Notes: generated from the sequence alone by a model not told the origin. Positions 45,933 through 56,360 are shown, counted from the stretch's first letter. The stretch: 64,000 nt of DNA from Jongsikchunia kroppenstedtii DSM 45133 (GCF_000380485.1 NZ_AQYG01000044.1:1-64000), one strand, 5' to 3'. Numbers and translations are program-made.

Positions 45933-47573
45933 GTGAATCCTTCGACTCTGCAGGCGCGCGTGATCGTCGACGAGATGATCCGCTGCGGCGTGCGGGATGC
46001 GGTGCTTTGCCCCGGGTCGCGCAACGCGCCGTTGGCGTTCGCCCTGCATGCGGCCGACCGCGCGGGTCGGCTGCGGCTGCACGTGCGGATCGACGAGCGG
46101 TCCGCGGGGTTCCTGGCGTTGGGCCTCGCCGTCGGCTCCGGCCAGCCCGTGCCGATCGTCATGACCAGCGGCACGGCGGTCGCGAACATGAGTCCCGCGG
46201 TCTTCGAGGCGAATTACGCGCGCGTGCCACTCGTGGTGGTCAGCGCCAACCGCCCGTACGAGCTGCTGGGGTCGGGTGCCAATCAGACCATCGAGCAGTT
46301 CGGCATCTTCGGCACGCAGGTGCGGGCGGCGATCAGCCTCGGCCTGGCCGAACAGGATCTGGACACCAACAGTCAGTGGCGGTCGGCGGTCGGGCGTGTA
46401 CTGGCGGCGGCGCGGGGCGCCCGCACCGGCAATGCCGGTCCGGTGCAGTTCGACATCCCGCTGCGCGAGCCGCTGGTGCCGGATGAAGATCATGCAGCCG
46501 ACGAGGAGCTGGGCCGGTTCGCCGGTCGTCCCGGCGGATTGCCGTGGACGACGGCGCCAGTCGGCCGGCTGGACGTGCCGATCGATCTCGACCTGACCGA
46601 GAACACCGTCGTGGTGTCGGGGCATGGTGCCGGGGTGCGTCCCGAGCTGGCGGTACTGCCGACCGTTGCCGAGCCGACCGCCCCGCGGCCCGAGAACCCG
46701 CTGCATCCGCTGGTACTGCCGAAACTTCCTGTCCGTCAGGCGATCATCTGCGGTCGACCGACGCTGCACCGGCAGGTGTCGGCGTTGCTGGCCGACCCCG
46801 AGGTTCGCGTCTATGCGCTCACCACGGGCCCGCGCTGGCCCGATGTCTCCGGCAACGTGCTGGCCACCGGCACCCGGGCCGAGGTGTCCGGGGCGCCGGC
46901 CGAGGAGTGGTTGAAGGAGTGCGCCGCAGCTCAGCAGGCGGCGATCACGGCCGTCGACGCCGAACTCGACGGCGCCTGGCGGCCGACCGGCCTACATGTG
47001 GCGCGCACGGTGAGCGCGGCGATGCGCCCGGGCGAACAGCTGCTGGTGGGGGCGTCGAACCCGATCCGCGATGTGGCGCTGGCCGGACGGATCGGGCCGG
47101 ACGTGCGCGTGCGGTCGAACCGCGGGGTGGCCGGGATCGACGGCAACGTGTCCACGGCGATCGGAGCGGCGCTCGCGCATACCGCGGGACGTACGGTCGC
47201 GCTGATGGGCGACCTGACCTTCGTGCACGACGCGACCGGCCTGCTGATCGGCCCGGCCGAGCCGCGGCCCGCATCGCTGACCATCGTGGTCGCCAATGAC
47301 GACGGCGGCGGCATCTTCGGGCTGCTCGAACAGGGCGATCGACGATTCCGCGGACCCGAGTACGACGGCGCCTACGAGCGGGTGTTCGGCACACCGCACC
47401 GCGCCGACCTGGAGGCCCTGTGCGCCGGATTCGGGGCCACTCATCGCCGGGTCGAGCTCGCGGATCTCCCGGCGGCGCTGGCCGATTCGCCGGACGGCAT
47501 CGAGGTCATCGAGGTGCCGACCGATCGTGAACGGCTACGCGATCTGCACGCCGCGATCCGGGCGCGGTTGTAG
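45933..47573 (+). CDS. menD: SEPHCHC synthase (menaquinone biosynthesis)
   Basis: Joins isochorismate and 2-oxoglutarate using thiamine diphosphate. The 546-aa protein has the PYR-domain glutamate in [31 protein letters not shown], and the ThDP motif [13 protein letters not shown]...[14 protein letters not shown] in the C-terminal PP domain. The GTG start lies 6 nt after a TAGCCT box. The stop is directly followed by the menC ATG. It is the homologue of Rv0555. Its substrate supplier menF is not in the window. Confidence 0.96.
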   Translation: MNPSTLQARVIVDEMIRCGVRDAVLCPGSRNAPLAFALHAADRAGRLRLHVRIDERSAGFLALGLAVGSGQPVPIVMTSGTAVANMSPAVFEANYARVPLVVVSANRPYELLGSGANQTIEQFGIFGTQVRAAISLGLAEQDLDTNSQWRSAVGRVLAAARGARTGNAGPVQFDIPLREPLVPDEDHAADEELGRFAGRPGGLPWTTAPVGRLDVPIDLDLTENTVVVSGHGAGVRPELAVLPTVAEPTAPRPENPLHPLVLPKLPVRQAIICGRPTLHRQVSALLADPEVRVYALTTGPRWPDVSGNVLATGTRAEVSGAPAEEWLKECAAAQQAAITAVDAELDGAWRPTGLHVARTVSAAMRPGEQLLVGASNPIRDVALAGRIGPDVRVRSNRGVAGIDGNVSTAIGAALAHTAGRTVALMGDLTFVHDATGLLIGPAEPRPASLTIVVANDDGGGIFGLLEQGDRRFRGPEYDGAYERVFGTPHRADLEALCAGFGATHRRVELADLPAALADSPDGIEVIEVPTDRERLRDLHAAIRARL

Positions 47574-48545
47574 ATGCCGCCGGTTCCCGCTGTCGCCGAA
47601 CTGCTGGAATCAGCGGTCGTGGTCAGCCTGCCGATGCGGGTGCGGTTCCGCGGGCTGACGCGCCGCGAGGTCCTGCTGCTGCACGGGCCCGCCGGCTGGG
47701 GCGAGTTCGGCCCGTTCGTCGAATACCACGACGCCGAGGCGGCCTGGTGGCTGGCGTCGGCGATCGAGGCGGCCTACGAGGGCCCCCCGCCCGCTCGTCG
47801 CGACAGCGTGGAGATCAACGCGACGGTTCCCGCGGTCCCGGCCGACCAGGTGGCGCAGGTGCTCGGCCGATTCCCGGGCGCCCGCACCGCCAAGGTGAAG
47901 GTCGCCGAGCCGGGGCAGACGCTGGCCGACGACGCCGATCGCGTCGCCGCCGTGCGCGAGCTGATCGACGTGGTGCGGGTCGACGCGAACATGAATTGGT
48001 CGGTGCCCGAGGCGATTACGGCGATCAATGCGCTTGGCGAACTCGAATACGTCGAGCAGCCCTGTCGCACCATCGACGAACTGGCGCAGGTCCGGCGGGC
48101 CGTCGATACCCCGATCGCCGCCGACGAGAGCATCCGCAAGGCGGACGATCCGCTGCGGGTGATCGCCGCGGATGCGGCCGACGTCGCGATCCTCAAGGTG
48201 GCCCCGCTGGGCGGGATGCGCCGGGTGCTCGATCTGGCCGAACAGATCAGGCTGCCGGTGGTGGTCTCCAGCGCGCTCGATTCCGTCGTCGGCATCGCCG
48301 CCGGGGTGGCGACGGCGGTGGCCCTCCCCATCACGCCGCCCGCCTGCGGCCTGGGCACCGGCGGCTTCTTCGAGCGCGACGTCGCCGATCCGTTCGCGCC
48401 GGTCGACGGGCGCCTGGCGCCGCGGACGGTCGAGCTGCACGCCGACCTGCCGCTCGCCGACCCGGAGCGCACCCGCTGGTGGCGGGATCGGCTGGTGCGC
48501 TGTCACGCGCTGCTGGCGGCCGGGCACGCAGCTGCCAGCGGCTAG
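47574..48545 (+). CDS. menC: o-Succinylbenzoate synthase
   Basis: Dehydrates SHCHC to o-succinylbenzoate, the MenE substrate. The 323-aa enolase-superfamily protein has the KxK-like catalytic region ARTAKVKVAEPGQ, metal ligands in VRVDANMNWSV, EQPC and ADESIRKADDP, and the second lysine in AILKVAPLGG. The ATG abuts the menD stop. SHCHC itself would need MenH, for which no gene is visible here. Confidence 0.95.
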   Translation: MPPVPAVAELLESAVVVSLPMRVRFRGLTRREVLLLHGPAGWGEFGPFVEYHDAEAAWWLASAIEAAYEGPPPARRDSVEINATVPAVPADQVAQVLGRFPGARTAKVKVAEPGQTLADDADRVAAVRELIDVVRVDANMNWSVPEAITAINALGELEYVEQPCRTIDELAQVRRAVDTPIAADESIRKADDPLRVIAADAADVAILKVAPLGGMRRVLDLAEQIRLPVVVSSALDSVVGIAAGVATAVALPITPPACGLGTGGFFERDVADPFAPVDGRLAPRTVELHADLPLADPERTRWWRDRLVRCHALLAAGHAAASG

Positions 48546-48557
48546 GCTGGTCCGGTT

Positions 48558-49067
48558 ATGTCCTGGTACTCGCCCGTCACGCAGATGAGCCCCGTGACGC
48601 TGCGTCGTTGGCAGATCGGCCTGCTGGTGCTCGGCGTCTTCGTGACGCTGATGATGGCGGCGATGGTGGCCGGCTGCTATCGCAACGACGGGAAGATCAA
48701 CGCGCACAAGGCGACGACCGTGGGCGATGTGGTGTCTGCGGGTACCACCAAGTCGGCGGTCAGTTTCACGACCCCCGACGGGCAGTTCCACAATCCGCGG
48801 CTGGGGATTCTCTATCCGGGCGGCCTGTCCGTGGGACAGCGGATCAGTATCGACTACGACGCGACCGATCCCGACCTGGTGCGGGTGACCGGCCGGGACG
48901 CGAGCCTCTCGATCATTCCGGCGATCTCGGTGGTCGGCTACACGTGGCTGGTGATCGTCGCGGTGATGGTGCTGTTGGCGCAGGTCACCCTTAAACACCG
49001 ACGAGCAGGGCCGAACCGGCCGCCGGCCGCAAGCGTTCCGGGCAATTCGAGCACGACGGACAGTTAA
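48558..49067 (+). CDS. DUF3592-like membrane protein (Rv0556-like)
   Basis: A 169-aa protein with a helix at about residues 20-42, a roughly 75-residue exposed beta-rich domain ([44 protein letters not shown]) and a second helix near 120-142. This matches DUF3592 and the place of M. tuberculosis Rv0556 between menC/menD and mgtA. Function is unknown. The domain sequence is quoted in pieces: [12 protein letters not shown] and [13 protein letters not shown] are the clearest marks. A TAGGCT box lies 9 nt upstream of the ATG. Confidence 0.78.
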   Translation: MSWYSPVTQMSPVTLRRWQIGLLVLGVFVTLMMAAMVAGCYRNDGKINAHKATTVGDVVSAGTTKSAVSFTTPDGQFHNPRLGILYPGGLSVGQRISIDYDATDPDLVRVTGRDASLSIIPAISVVGYTWLVIVAVMVLLAQVTLKHRRAGPNRPPAASVPGNSSTTDS

Positions 49068-49134
49068 CCGGCAGTTCGCGGCGTCGATACCGACGGTCGA
49101 CCGCCGGGACAGCTGCGCCGCAGACACTGAACGC

Positions 49135-50286
49135 ATGCGAGTCGCAATCGTTGCCGAGAGCTTCCTCCCGCATGTCAACGGCGTCGTGAACTCCGTGCTC
49201 CGGGTGCTCGAACATTTCGAGCGCACCGGCCACGACGCGATCGTCATTGCCCCCGATACCCCGCGCCGGCAGCCGAGCGCACCGTCACACATCGGTCGCG
49301 TGCCGGTGAAGCTGGTGCCGTCGATCAACTTCCCCAAGGTCAGCTCGCTGCCGGTCGGCGTCCCGACGCCGACCATCTACCGTCAGCTCGGCGATTTCGA
49401 ACCCGACGTGGTGCACCTGGCATCGCCGTTCGTGGTGGGCGGCGCGGGCATGCTGGCTGCCCGGCGACTCGGCATCCCGACGGTGGCGGTGTTCCAGACC
49501 GATGTCGCGGGTTTCGCCGCCAGCTACGGCATGAGCCTGGCGACCAAGGCCGCGTGGGCGTGGACGCGCGCCCTGCACACTGGCTGCGACCGCACCTTGG
49601 CGCCGTCGAGCGCCTCGGTGAATGCACTGCGGCAGAACGGAATTCCTCGAGTGCATCAGTGGGCACGAGGAGTGGATGCCGAACGCTTTCACCCGGAGCG
49701 CCGCGACGAGGGGTTGCGGCGGTCGTGGGATCGGAGCGGCCGCAAGGTGATCGTCGGCTACGTCGGCCGGTTGGCGCCGGAGAAGCATGTGGAGCGGCTG
49801 GTGTCGCTGTCCGGGCGTGCGGACGTGCAGCTGGTGATCGTCGGCGACGGGCCGGAACGGCGGGCGCTGGCCAAGGCGATGCCGGATGCGGTGTTCACCG
49901 GCGAGCTCGGCGGGCTGGAACTCGCGCGGGCGTACGCGAGCCTCGACGTCTTCGTCCACGCCGGCGAGCACGAGACGTTCTGCCAGGCGGTGCAGGAGGC
50001 GCTCGCCAGCGGTGTGCCGGTGATCGGGCCGGACGCCGGCGGGCCGCGCGACCTTATCGCACATTGCCGCACCGGCTATCTGCTTGGCGTCGAGAACTTT
50101 TCGGAACGACTTGTTGCCGCCGTCGAAACACTGTCGGATCCGACCGTGCGTGCCGAGTTCGGCGCGGCGGCGCGGCGCGGCGTCGCGCAGCGGACCTGGC
50201 CGGCCATCGTCGACCAGCTGATCGGGCATTACGACGCAGTCCTGGAGCGGGCCGACGGCACCGGCCGCTACCGGAGCCCGGCCTGA
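49135..50286 (+). CDS. mgtA: GDP-mannose-dependent alpha-mannosyltransferase MgtA
   Basis: A 383-aa GT4-family GT-B glycosyltransferase. The N-terminus is [20 protein letters not shown]. The donor domain has [17 protein letters not shown] and a typical EX7E-like segment in [31 protein letters not shown]. tuberculosis Rv0557 mannosylates a glucuronosyl-diacylglycerol to start lipomannan-type glycolipids (earlier called PimB). A GACACT box lies 6 nt before the ATG. The menC-DUF3592-mgtA-menG order matches Mycobacterium. Confidence 0.9.
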   Translation: MRVAIVAESFLPHVNGVVNSVLRVLEHFERTGHDAIVIAPDTPRRQPSAPSHIGRVPVKLVPSINFPKVSSLPVGVPTPTIYRQLGDFEPDVVHLASPFVVGGAGMLAARRLGIPTVAVFQTDVAGFAASYGMSLATKAAWAWTRALHTGCDRTLAPSSASVNALRQNGIPRVHQWARGVDAERFHPERRDEGLRRSWDRSGRKVIVGYVGRLAPEKHVERLVSLSGRADVQLVIVGDGPERRALAKAMPDAVFTGELGGLELARAYASLDVFVHAGEHETFCQAVQEALASGVPVIGPDAGGPRDLIAHCRTGYLLGVENFSERLVAAVETLSDPTVRAEFGAAARRGVAQRTWPAIVDQLIGHYDAVLERADGTGRYRSPA

Positions 50287-50293
50287 CGCCGAC

Positions 50294-51130
50294 TCAGCTC
50301 CGGGAGAATTCGGACGCCCGGCGCACCAGCTCCGGGTCGGGCACGACGCCGGTGTACAGCGCGAACTGTTCGGCCGCCTGCAGTGCGATCACCTCGGCGC
50401 CGGTGATGACCGGGACGCCGGCTTCCCGGGCCGCCCGAATGAGCGGGGTCTCGGCCGGCATCGCCACCACATCGAAAACCGTTGCTGCCGAACCGATCAG
50501 CTCGTCGGGGAACGGCACGTCGTTCTCGGCCGGCCCGCCTGACATCCCGATCGGCGTCACGTTGATCAGGACGCGGGCGGTCGACGGCGCGGCGGTGGCG
50601 TGGGTGAAGCCGTAGGCGGCGGCCAACGCGCCGCCGGTCTTGGCATTGCGGGCCACCACGGTCGCGTCGGCGAATCCATTGTCGCGTAACGCTGCGACGA
50701 CCGCCTTCGCCATCCCGCCCGACCCGGTCACCGCCACCGGCAGCGCCCGATCGACCGCATGCGAGCGCAGCAGACTCGCGACCGCGGAGTAGTCGGTGTT
50801 GTAGGCGTGCAGCACCCCATCCTCGTTGACGATGGTGTTCACCGAATCGATTGCCGCGGCCGACGGCTCCAGCACGTCGATCAGCTCGATGACGTCCTCC
50901 TTGAACGGCATCGAGATCGCGCAGCCGCGGATGCCGAGCGCGCGGACACCGCCGATCGCCGCGGGCAGGTCGGTCGTGCTGAACGCTTTGTAGATGTAGT
51001 CCAGGCCGAGCTCGCGATAGAGGTAGTTGTGGAAGCGGGTGCCGATATTGCTCGGGCGACCGGACAGGGACATGCACAGCCGGGTCTCGCGGTTGGGCAT
51101 CGAGATCTGTTCGTCCGGCGCACGAGTCAT
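50294..51130 (-). CDS. Shikimate 5-dehydrogenase family protein
   Basis: A 278-aa protein. The substrate domain has SLSGRPSNIGTRFHN and the catalytic lysine in AISMPFKEDVIELID, plus NTDYSAVASLL. The NADP domain has VTGSGGMAKAVVAAL and VVARNAKTGGALAA. It is more divergent than housekeeping AroE, so quinate or another hydroxy-acid may be the substrate. The ATG at 51130 lies 6 nt after TACGGT on the minus strand. It converges with mgtA (7 nt gap) and is divergent from menG. Confidence 0.85.
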   Translation of the reverse strand: MTRAPDEQISMPNRETRLCMSLSGRPSNIGTRFHNYLYRELGLDYIYKAFSTTDLPAAIGGVRALGIRGCAISMPFKEDVIELIDVLEPSAAAIDSVNTIVNEDGVLHAYNTDYSAVASLLRSHAVDRALPVAVTGSGGMAKAVVAALRDNGFADATVVARNAKTGGALAAAYGFTHATAAPSTARVLINVTPIGMSGGPAENDVPFPDELIGSAATVFDVVAMPAETPLIRAAREAGVPVITGAEVIALQAAEQFALYTGVVPDPELVRRASEFSRS

Positions 51131-51136
51131 CGGCCC

Positions 51137-51187
51137 ACCGTAACCGGGGGACAGCGTTCCCGGCGCCGTCAGCGCGCACGGTAGCGT
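51137..51187. promoter_or_regulatory. Divergent leaderless promoters of the shikimate dehydrogenase gene and menG
   Basis: On the minus strand TACGGT (51137-51142) is 6 nt from the ATG at 51130. On the plus strand TAGCGT (51182-51187) is 7 nt from the menG ATG at 51195. Neither gene has a Shine-Dalgarno. The -35 regions must overlap within about 40 bp. Confidence 0.55.
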
Positions 51188-51194
51188 TTGCCCC

Positions 51195-51896
51195 ATGGCC
51201 AACGAAAGCGCGGCGTCGCGCGCTGACCTCGGTAAGGACCCTGCCGAGGTCGCGGGGATGTTCGACGGTGTCGCCCGCCGGTATGACATCACCAACACCG
51301 TGCTGTCGATGGGTCAGGACCGCCGTTGGCGCCGCCTCACCCGCGAACGCCTCGGCATCGGCCCGGGCGATGTGGTGCTCGACCTCGCCGCCGGCACCGC
51401 GGTGTCGACGGTCGAACTGGCACAATCCGGCGCGCGCTGCGTCGCCGCGGATTTCTCGCTCGGCATGCTGCGCGCCGGTGCCCGGCGGCGGGTGCCGAAG
51501 GTCGGCGCCGACGCGCTGGCGCTGCCGTTCGCCGATGCCGCCTTCGATGCCGCGACGATCTCGTTCGGGCTGCGCAACGTCAACGACGTCCCGCAAGCTC
51601 TGTCGGAGCTGCGTCGGGTGCTCAAACCCGGTGGGCGCCTGGTGATCTGTGAGTTCTCCGACCCGACGTGGCGGCCGTTCCGCACGCTGTACCTGGAGTA
51701 CCTGATGAAGGCACTGCCCGCGGTGGCGCGCAAGGTCTCCAGCAATCCGGACGCGTACGTCTACCTCGCCGAGTCGATCCGCGCCTGGCCGAACCAGGAG
51801 GGGCTCGCGGCGCTGCTCAGTGACGCCGGATTCTCGTCGGTCGACTACCAGAACCTCACGGGCGGGATCGTCGCCCTACATCGAGGCATCGCCTGA
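51195..51896 (+). CDS. menG: Demethylmenaquinone methyltransferase
   Basis: Last common step of menaquinone synthesis. The 233-aa UbiE/MenG protein has the family signatures [18 protein letters not shown] and [15 protein letters not shown], and SAM motif I at [17 protein letters not shown]. It is the homologue of Rv0558. It converges with menJ, with 25 nt between the two stops. Confidence 0.95.
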   Translation: MANESAASRADLGKDPAEVAGMFDGVARRYDITNTVLSMGQDRRWRRLTRERLGIGPGDVVLDLAAGTAVSTVELAQSGARCVAADFSLGMLRAGARRRVPKVGADALALPFADAAFDAATISFGLRNVNDVPQALSELRRVLKPGGRLVICEFSDPTWRPFRTLYLEYLMKALPAVARKVSSNPDAYVYLAESIRAWPNQEGLAALLSDAGFSSVDYQNLTGGIVALHRGIA

Positions 51897-51921
51897 TCTG
51901 GCGCCAGCTGACTACCAGCTT

Positions 51922-53208
51922 CTACGTGAATGGTGGACGGGACTCGACCACCGTCGCCGCCCGGCCGATGGTCCGCCACGTGCGGGCGACCAGATCCTTG
52001 TCGTCCTCGGTCATCAGGTTGCCCATCACCCGCACCGCGACCGCCATCAGGGCATGCACCCGGATTCCCGGGCGGCCCAGTACCGGCACCGCCTTCGGCA
52101 TCGTCAGGACGGTGGCGAACCGGCGCGCGGCCGCGAACGCGAGCCCGTAATGCTCGGTCAGCGTGGCCGGCCAGGCGCGGCTGAAGTCGCCGCCCTCGAG
52201 CGCTTCGATCGCCAGTCGACCGGTCTCGATGGCGTAGTCGATGCCCTCGCCGTTGAGCGGATTGACGCAGGCGGCGGCGTCGCCGATGAGCATCCAGTTG
52301 GGTCCGGCGACGCCGGACACCGCGCCGCCCATGGGGAGCAGTGCCGACGTGATTTCGGCTGGGGGAGTGGTCAATTCCCAGTCCTCGCGCCGCGATCGGT
52401 AATAGTGGCCGAGCACCGGCCGGAGCGCCAGGTCGGCCGGGCGGCGGGACGTGGCCAGCGTGCCGACGCCGATGTTCAGCCGGCCCACCCCGTCCGGCCC
52501 CGTGCCGAGCGGAAACAGCCAGCCGTAGCCCGCCAAGAGCTCCTGCTCGGGTCCGCGCAGCTCCAGATGCGACCCCATCCAGCGGTCGTCGCCGCGGCCG
52601 GATTCGCAGTAGGCGCGGGCCGCGACGCCGTAGGGCGTGTCGCGATGCCACGTGCGGCCGAGCGCCTTGCCGAGTGCGCTGCGCACACCGTCGGCCACGA
52701 TCACCCGCTGTGGACGGATCGACCGGGCCCCGGAATCGGTGCGCAGGGTCACCGATTCGATTCCGGCCGAACCGATCTCGGCATCGACGGCCTTCGCGCC
52801 CTGCACCATCGTGACCCCCGATTCGACCGCGAGCCGGCGGATGCGGTCGTCGAGTTCGGTGCGCCGCACCGCGCTGCCGTACGGGGCGAAGCGACCGCGG
52901 GGCCAGGGAATCTGTGCGTGGCCGCCCCAGCCGTGCAGCGACAGGCCGTCGAGCCGGGGAGCCTCGTCGAGCCAGTCGCCCAGGCCGAGGCGCGCGAGTT
53001 CGGTGACCGCGCGCGGGGTCAGCCCGTCGCCGCAGGTTTTGTCCCGGGGAAACCGCGCGGCGTCGACGAGCACCACATCCAGCCCGGCGCGGGCGGCGTA
53101 GGTCGCGGCCGCGGCGCCGCCCGGGCCGGCTCCGACGACCAGCACGTCGGCGGTCGCCGGAATCGGCTCGCTCGGAACTGCGGGATCGGTGGGGGGCTCG
53201 GCGGGCAC
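51922..53208 (-). CDS. menJ: Menaquinone-reducing geranylgeranyl reductase-family flavoprotein
   Basis: A 428-aa FAD protein. Rossmann motif VLVVGAGPGGAAAATYAARAG, CGDGLTPRAVTEL and a GDAAACVNPLNGEGIDYAIETG motif place it in the geranylgeranyl-reductase family. M. tuberculosis MenJ (Rv0561c) reduces one isoprene unit of menaquinone-9, and this gene is syntenic with it. The GTG at 53208 lies 6 nt after GATACT (minus strand). It is divergent from the polyprenyl diphosphate synthase gene. Confidence 0.9.
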   Translation of the reverse strand: MPAEPPTDPAVPSEPIPATADVLVVGAGPGGAAAATYAARAGLDVVLVDAARFPRDKTCGDGLTPRAVTELARLGLGDWLDEAPRLDGLSLHGWGGHAQIPWPRGRFAPYGSAVRRTELDDRIRRLAVESGVTMVQGAKAVDAEIGSAGIESVTLRTDSGARSIRPQRVIVADGVRSALGKALGRTWHRDTPYGVAARAYCESGRGDDRWMGSHLELRGPEQELLAGYGWLFPLGTGPDGVGRLNIGVGTLATSRRPADLALRPVLGHYYRSRREDWELTTPPAEITSALLPMGGAVSGVAGPNWMLIGDAAACVNPLNGEGIDYAIETGRLAIEALEGGDFSRAWPATLTEHYGLAFAAARRFATVLTMPKAVPVLGRPGIRVHALMAVAVRVMGNLMTEDDKDLVARTWRTIGRAATVVESRPPFT

Positions 53209-53306
53209 GCCCCGAGTATCGCTTATCGGCGTTTACCGTAGGCTCGGCACCCGAACGTACATGCGTGCTGAAAACGAGCGCAGGGCAGAAACGGAGCGCG
53301 TGGGCT

Positions 53307-54326
53307 GTGAAGACCACTTTCGCGGGGTTGCAGCTGGGTTCGGACGAGTTCGCCGCCGATCTGGCGAATTCGTTGTCCCAGGTCGAGGATCTGCTGCTGG
53401 GCGAGTTGTCGTCCGAAGAAGAGGTGTTGACCGAGGCGGCGAGCCATCTCGCGCGCGCCGGCGGTAAACGGTTCCGGCCGATGTTCGCGATCCTCGCGTC
53501 GCATTTCGGCCCGAATCCGCATGCCCCCGAGGTGATCACGTCGGCGACCGTGGTCGAGATGATCCACCTGGCCACGCTGTACCACGACGACGTCATGGAC
53601 GAGGCCGACATGCGGCGCGGCGCCCCGAGCGCCAACTCGCGGTGGACCAACAGCATCGCGATCCTGTCGGGCGACTTCCTGTTCGCGCGGGCGTCGCGGC
53701 TGGTGTCGACGCTCGGCCCGGACGCCGTGCGGATCATCGCCGAGACGTTCGCTGAGCTGGTCACCGGCCAGATGCGCGAGACCGTCGGCGCCAAGAGCGG
53801 CGTCGACCCGGTCGACCATTACCTCAAGGTGATCTGGGAGAAGACTGCGTCGCTGATCGCGGCCAGCGCCCGTTTCGGCTCGATGGCCGCCGGCGCCGAC
53901 ACCGAGACGATCGAACGGCTCACCCGCATCGGCGACGCCATCGGCACCGCCTTCCAGATCTCCGACGACATCATCGACATCAGCTCGGTGACCGGCGATT
54001 CCGGCAAGACGCCCGGCACCGACCTGCGCGAAGGCGTGCACACCCTGCCGGTGCTGCATGCGCTGCGCGATTCAGGGCCGGAGGCGGACCGGCTGCGGGC
54101 ATTGCTGCTGGAGGCCGACGGCGTCACTCGGCGGCCGCTGCATGAGGACGCCGAGGTGGCCGAGGCGCTGGCGCTGCTGGTGGCGTCCGACGGCATGGTC
54201 CGAGCCCGGGCCGACCTGCAGGGCTACGCCGATGCCGCGACCGCCGAGCTGGCTCAGCTGCCGACCGGCCCGGCGCACGACGCGCTGACCTCGCTGGTGG
54301 GCTTCACGGTCGACCGCATCGGCTGA
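53307..54326 (+). CDS. grcC: Polyprenyl diphosphate synthase (menaquinone side chain)
   Basis: Builds the all-trans polyprenyl diphosphate used by MenA. The 339-aa protein has the first Asp-rich motif in TLYHDDVMDEADMRRG, GGKRFRPM, and the second motif QISDDIIDISS. It is the homologue of Rv0562. The GTG at 53307 follows GGAG by 11 nt; an in-frame start at 53265 is less likely. Chain length cannot be read reliably. Confidence 0.92.
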   Translation: MKTTFAGLQLGSDEFAADLANSLSQVEDLLLGELSSEEEVLTEAASHLARAGGKRFRPMFAILASHFGPNPHAPEVITSATVVEMIHLATLYHDDVMDEADMRRGAPSANSRWTNSIAILSGDFLFARASRLVSTLGPDAVRIIAETFAELVTGQMRETVGAKSGVDPVDHYLKVIWEKTASLIAASARFGSMAAGADTETIERLTRIGDAIGTAFQISDDIIDISSVTGDSGKTPGTDLREGVHTLPVLHALRDSGPEADRLRALLLEADGVTRRPLHEDAEVAEALALLVASDGMVRARADLQGYADAATAELAQLPTGPAHDALTSLVGFTVDRIG

Positions 54327-54337
54327 CGCCGCAGCGC

Positions 54338-54400
54338 TGTCGCATTTGTCGCATGTCCGGAACCTGCTCCGGCTCCTGTTCGTTGGACGTCTGTTCGTTG
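54338..54400. promoter_or_regulatory. Direct-repeat cluster upstream of htpX
   Basis: TGTCGCAT occurs at 54338 and 54347 (9-bp offset) and TGTTCGTTG at 54377 and 54392 (15-bp offset), all within the 130-bp gap before htpX. They may be stress-regulator sites. The strong AAGGAG further downstream serves translation. Confidence 0.4.
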
Positions 54401-54456
54401 TTTCGCCCGATCGTCGTTCTGCGATGTCGGACGCATAAAAGGAGTAGGTAAGAGTC

Positions 54457-55323
54457 ATGCATGGCCACAGCCATTTCAACGGACTGAAGACGGCGTTGCT
54501 GCTGGGCTTCATGTCCGCGTTGGTGATCGCGATCGGTGCGGCATTCCGCAGTCCCGTGATCCTGTTCGGCTCGATCGTCGTCGCGTTCGGCATGAACGCC
54601 TACTTCTATTTCAACAGCGCCAAGATGGCGCTCAAGGCGATGCATGCGCAGCCGGTCACGGAGGTGCAGGCGCCCGCGATGTACCGCATCGTGCGCGAGC
54701 TGGCCACCGCCGCCAAGCAGCCGATGCCGGCGCTCTACATCAGTCCGACCGAGGCGCCCAACGCCTTCGCCACGGGCCGCAATCCGCAGAATGCGGCGGT
54801 CTGCTGCACCCAGGGAATCCTGCAGCTGCTCGATGAGCGCGAGCTGAGGGCCGTACTGGGACATGAGCTTTCGCACGTGTACAACCGCGACATCCTGATC
54901 AGCTCGATCGCCGGGGCGATGGCGGCTGCGGTGAGCGCGATCGCCAATATCGCGATGTACGCCAGCATGTTCAGCGGCCGCCGTGAGGACGGCCCGAACC
55001 CGCTCGTGGCGATCCTGATCATGATGGTCGCCCCGGTGGCGGCCGGCGTCGTCAAGATGGCCGTGTCGCGTTCGCGAGAGTTCCAGGCCGACCAGTCCGG
55101 CGCTGAGCTGACCGGCGATCCGCTGGCCCTGGCATCCGCGCTGCGCAAGATCTCGGGCGGCATTCAGGCCGCTCCGCTGCCGCCCAACCCGGATCTGGCC
55201 GCGCAGTCGCACCTGATGATCGAGAGCCCGTTCCGGGCCGGCGAGCGCATCGGCCGGATGTTCTCGACCCACCCGCCCACGGAGGAGCGGATCCGTCGCC
55301 TCGAGGAGATGGCCCGCGGCTGA
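54457..55323 (+). CDS. htpX: Membrane zinc metalloprotease HtpX
   Basis: A 288-aa M48-family protease for membrane-protein quality control. Zinc motif HELSH lies in [15 protein letters not shown], with the third ligand Glu in [15 protein letters not shown]. Helices lie at about 10-45 and 148-195. An AAGGAG lies upstream of the ATG. It is the homologue of Rv0563. A nested palindromic element follows the stop. Confidence 0.95.
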   Translation: MHGHSHFNGLKTALLLGFMSALVIAIGAAFRSPVILFGSIVVAFGMNAYFYFNSAKMALKAMHAQPVTEVQAPAMYRIVRELATAAKQPMPALYISPTEAPNAFATGRNPQNAAVCCTQGILQLLDERELRAVLGHELSHVYNRDILISSIAGAMAAAVSAIANIAMYASMFSGRREDGPNPLVAILIMMVAPVAAGVVKMAVSRSREFQADQSGAELTGDPLALASALRKISGGIQAAPLPPNPDLAAQSHLMIESPFRAGERIGRMFSTHPPTEERIRRLEEMARG

Positions 55324-55345
55324 GCCATCTTCCGTCACCTACTGC

Positions 55346-55424
55346 GAAATCCGCGCCAGCTTCGTGGATCCGCGCCGGATGCAGCTGGCGCGGATCCACA
55401 CAAGTGGCGCGGATTTGTGTTTCG
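55346..55424. repeat. Nested palindromic intergenic element, copy 2
   Basis: Inner arms GTGGATCCGCGCC (55364-55376) and GGCGCGGATCCAC (55387-55399) are perfect over 13 bp. Outer arms AAATCCGCGCCA (55347-55358) and TGGCGCGGATTT (55405-55416) are perfect over 12 bp. It matches the element at 27499-27573 and also lies between convergent genes (htpX and yajQ). Confidence 0.85.
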
Positions 55425-55451
55425 GGGCGGCGGCGTCGGTGGTCGCGTCGA

Positions 55452-55943
55452 CTAGCGGTAGTTGACGAACTGGAGCGCTATATCGAGGTCGCTGCCCTTG
55501 AGCAGGGCGATGACCGCCTGCAGGTCGTCGCGCTTCTTGGATGAGACGCGCAGCTCCTCGCCCTGGATCTGCGCCTTCACGCCCTTGGGGCCTTCGTCGC
55601 GGATGATCTTGGAGATCTTTTTGGCGTTTTCTGAGGTGATGCCCTGCACCAGGTTGCCGGAGACCTTGTACTCCTTGCCGGAAGCGGCGATCTCGCCCGC
55701 GTCGAAGGCCTTCAGCGAGATATCGCGCCGGATCAGCTTCTCCTTGAAGACCTCCAGGCCCGCCTGCGCACGCTCCTCGGCGGAGGACGTGATGACGATC
55801 GTCTCCTCGCCGGACCACTTGATGGTGGTGTCGGTGCCGCGGAAGTCGTACCGCTGCGAGAGCTCCTTGGCCGCCTGGTTGAGGGCGTTGTCGACCTCCT
55901 GGCGGTCGACCTTGCTCACGATGTCGAACGATGAATCAGCCAT
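55452..55943 (-). CDS. YajQ-family nucleotide-binding protein
   Basis: A 163-aa protein with the family start [21 protein letters not shown] and the repeated ferredoxin-like domains ([37 protein letters not shown]). YajQ proteins bind RNA or cyclic-di-GMP in other bacteria; the role in actinobacteria (Rv0566c) is unclear. A TAGGGT box (55951-55956, minus strand) lies 7 nt before the ATG. Confidence 0.93.
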   Translation of the reverse strand: MADSSFDIVSKVDRQEVDNALNQAAKELSQRYDFRGTDTTIKWSGEETIVITSSAEERAQAGLEVFKEKLIRRDISLKAFDAGEIAASGKEYKVSGNLVQGITSENAKKISKIIRDEGPKGVKAQIQGEELRVSSKKRDDLQAVIALLKGSDLDIALQFVNYR

Positions 55944-56048
55944 GGCCCCAACCCTAATGCGGACGGGGCCGCGGCGGAGGAGCACTCGGTTTGCATTCGC
56001 AATGGGGTCTGGTTGTATCCTCAGTCCCGCGCTGTTCACGCAGCACCC

Positions 56049-56132
56049 GGCAGATTGCCCGAGCGGCCAAAGGGAGCGGACTGTAAATCCGTCGCGCAAG
56101 CTACGTAGGTTCGAATCCTACATCTGCCACCA
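56049..56132 (+). tRNA. tRNA-Tyr (GTA), CCA encoded
   Basis: Acceptor GGCAGAT pairs with ATCTGCC. The anticodon loop reads ACTGTAAAT with anticodon GTA, and a long variable arm is present as in bacterial Tyr tRNAs. The T-arm is GTAGG-TTCGAAT-CCTAC. The 3' CCA is in the gene (56130-56132). Confidence 0.95.
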
Positions 56133-56135
56133 CCC

Positions 56136-56166
56136 CAACAGCCCCTCCGAACCGGAGGGGCTGTTG
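56136..56166 (+). terminator. Terminator hairpin of tRNA-Tyr
   Basis: A perfect 14-bp stem: CAACAGCCCCTCCG pairs with CGGAGGGGCTGTTG around an AAC loop, 3 nt after the tRNA. Confidence 0.85.
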
Positions 56167-56287
56167 CGGTTTCAGGAGCTGTTCGCCCGGTTTCGGGTGT
56201 GCGTCGATCAGGCGATTTGGTGCGATAGCGACGGCGTGTGTAACCTCTGTAAGGCCTTCGGGCCGCTGGTGACGGCGGTCCGGACCC

Positions 56288-56360
56288 GCCCCCTTAGCTC
56301 AGTCGGCAGAGCGTTTCCATGGTAAGGAAAAGGTCAACGGTTCGATTCCGTTAGGGGGCT
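56288..56360 (+). tRNA. tRNA-Thr (GGT)
   Basis: Acceptor GCCCCCT pairs with AGGGGGC. The anticodon stem TTTCC/GGAAA encloses ATGGTAA, with anticodon GGT. The T-arm is present, discriminator T. CCA is not encoded. Confidence 0.95.

Noticed and set aside
52883-53794. N-terminal extension of menJ to a 649-residue minus-strand frame
   Set aside because: The long frame is out of register with menJ and covers the polyprenyl synthase gene; it is an antisense shadow.
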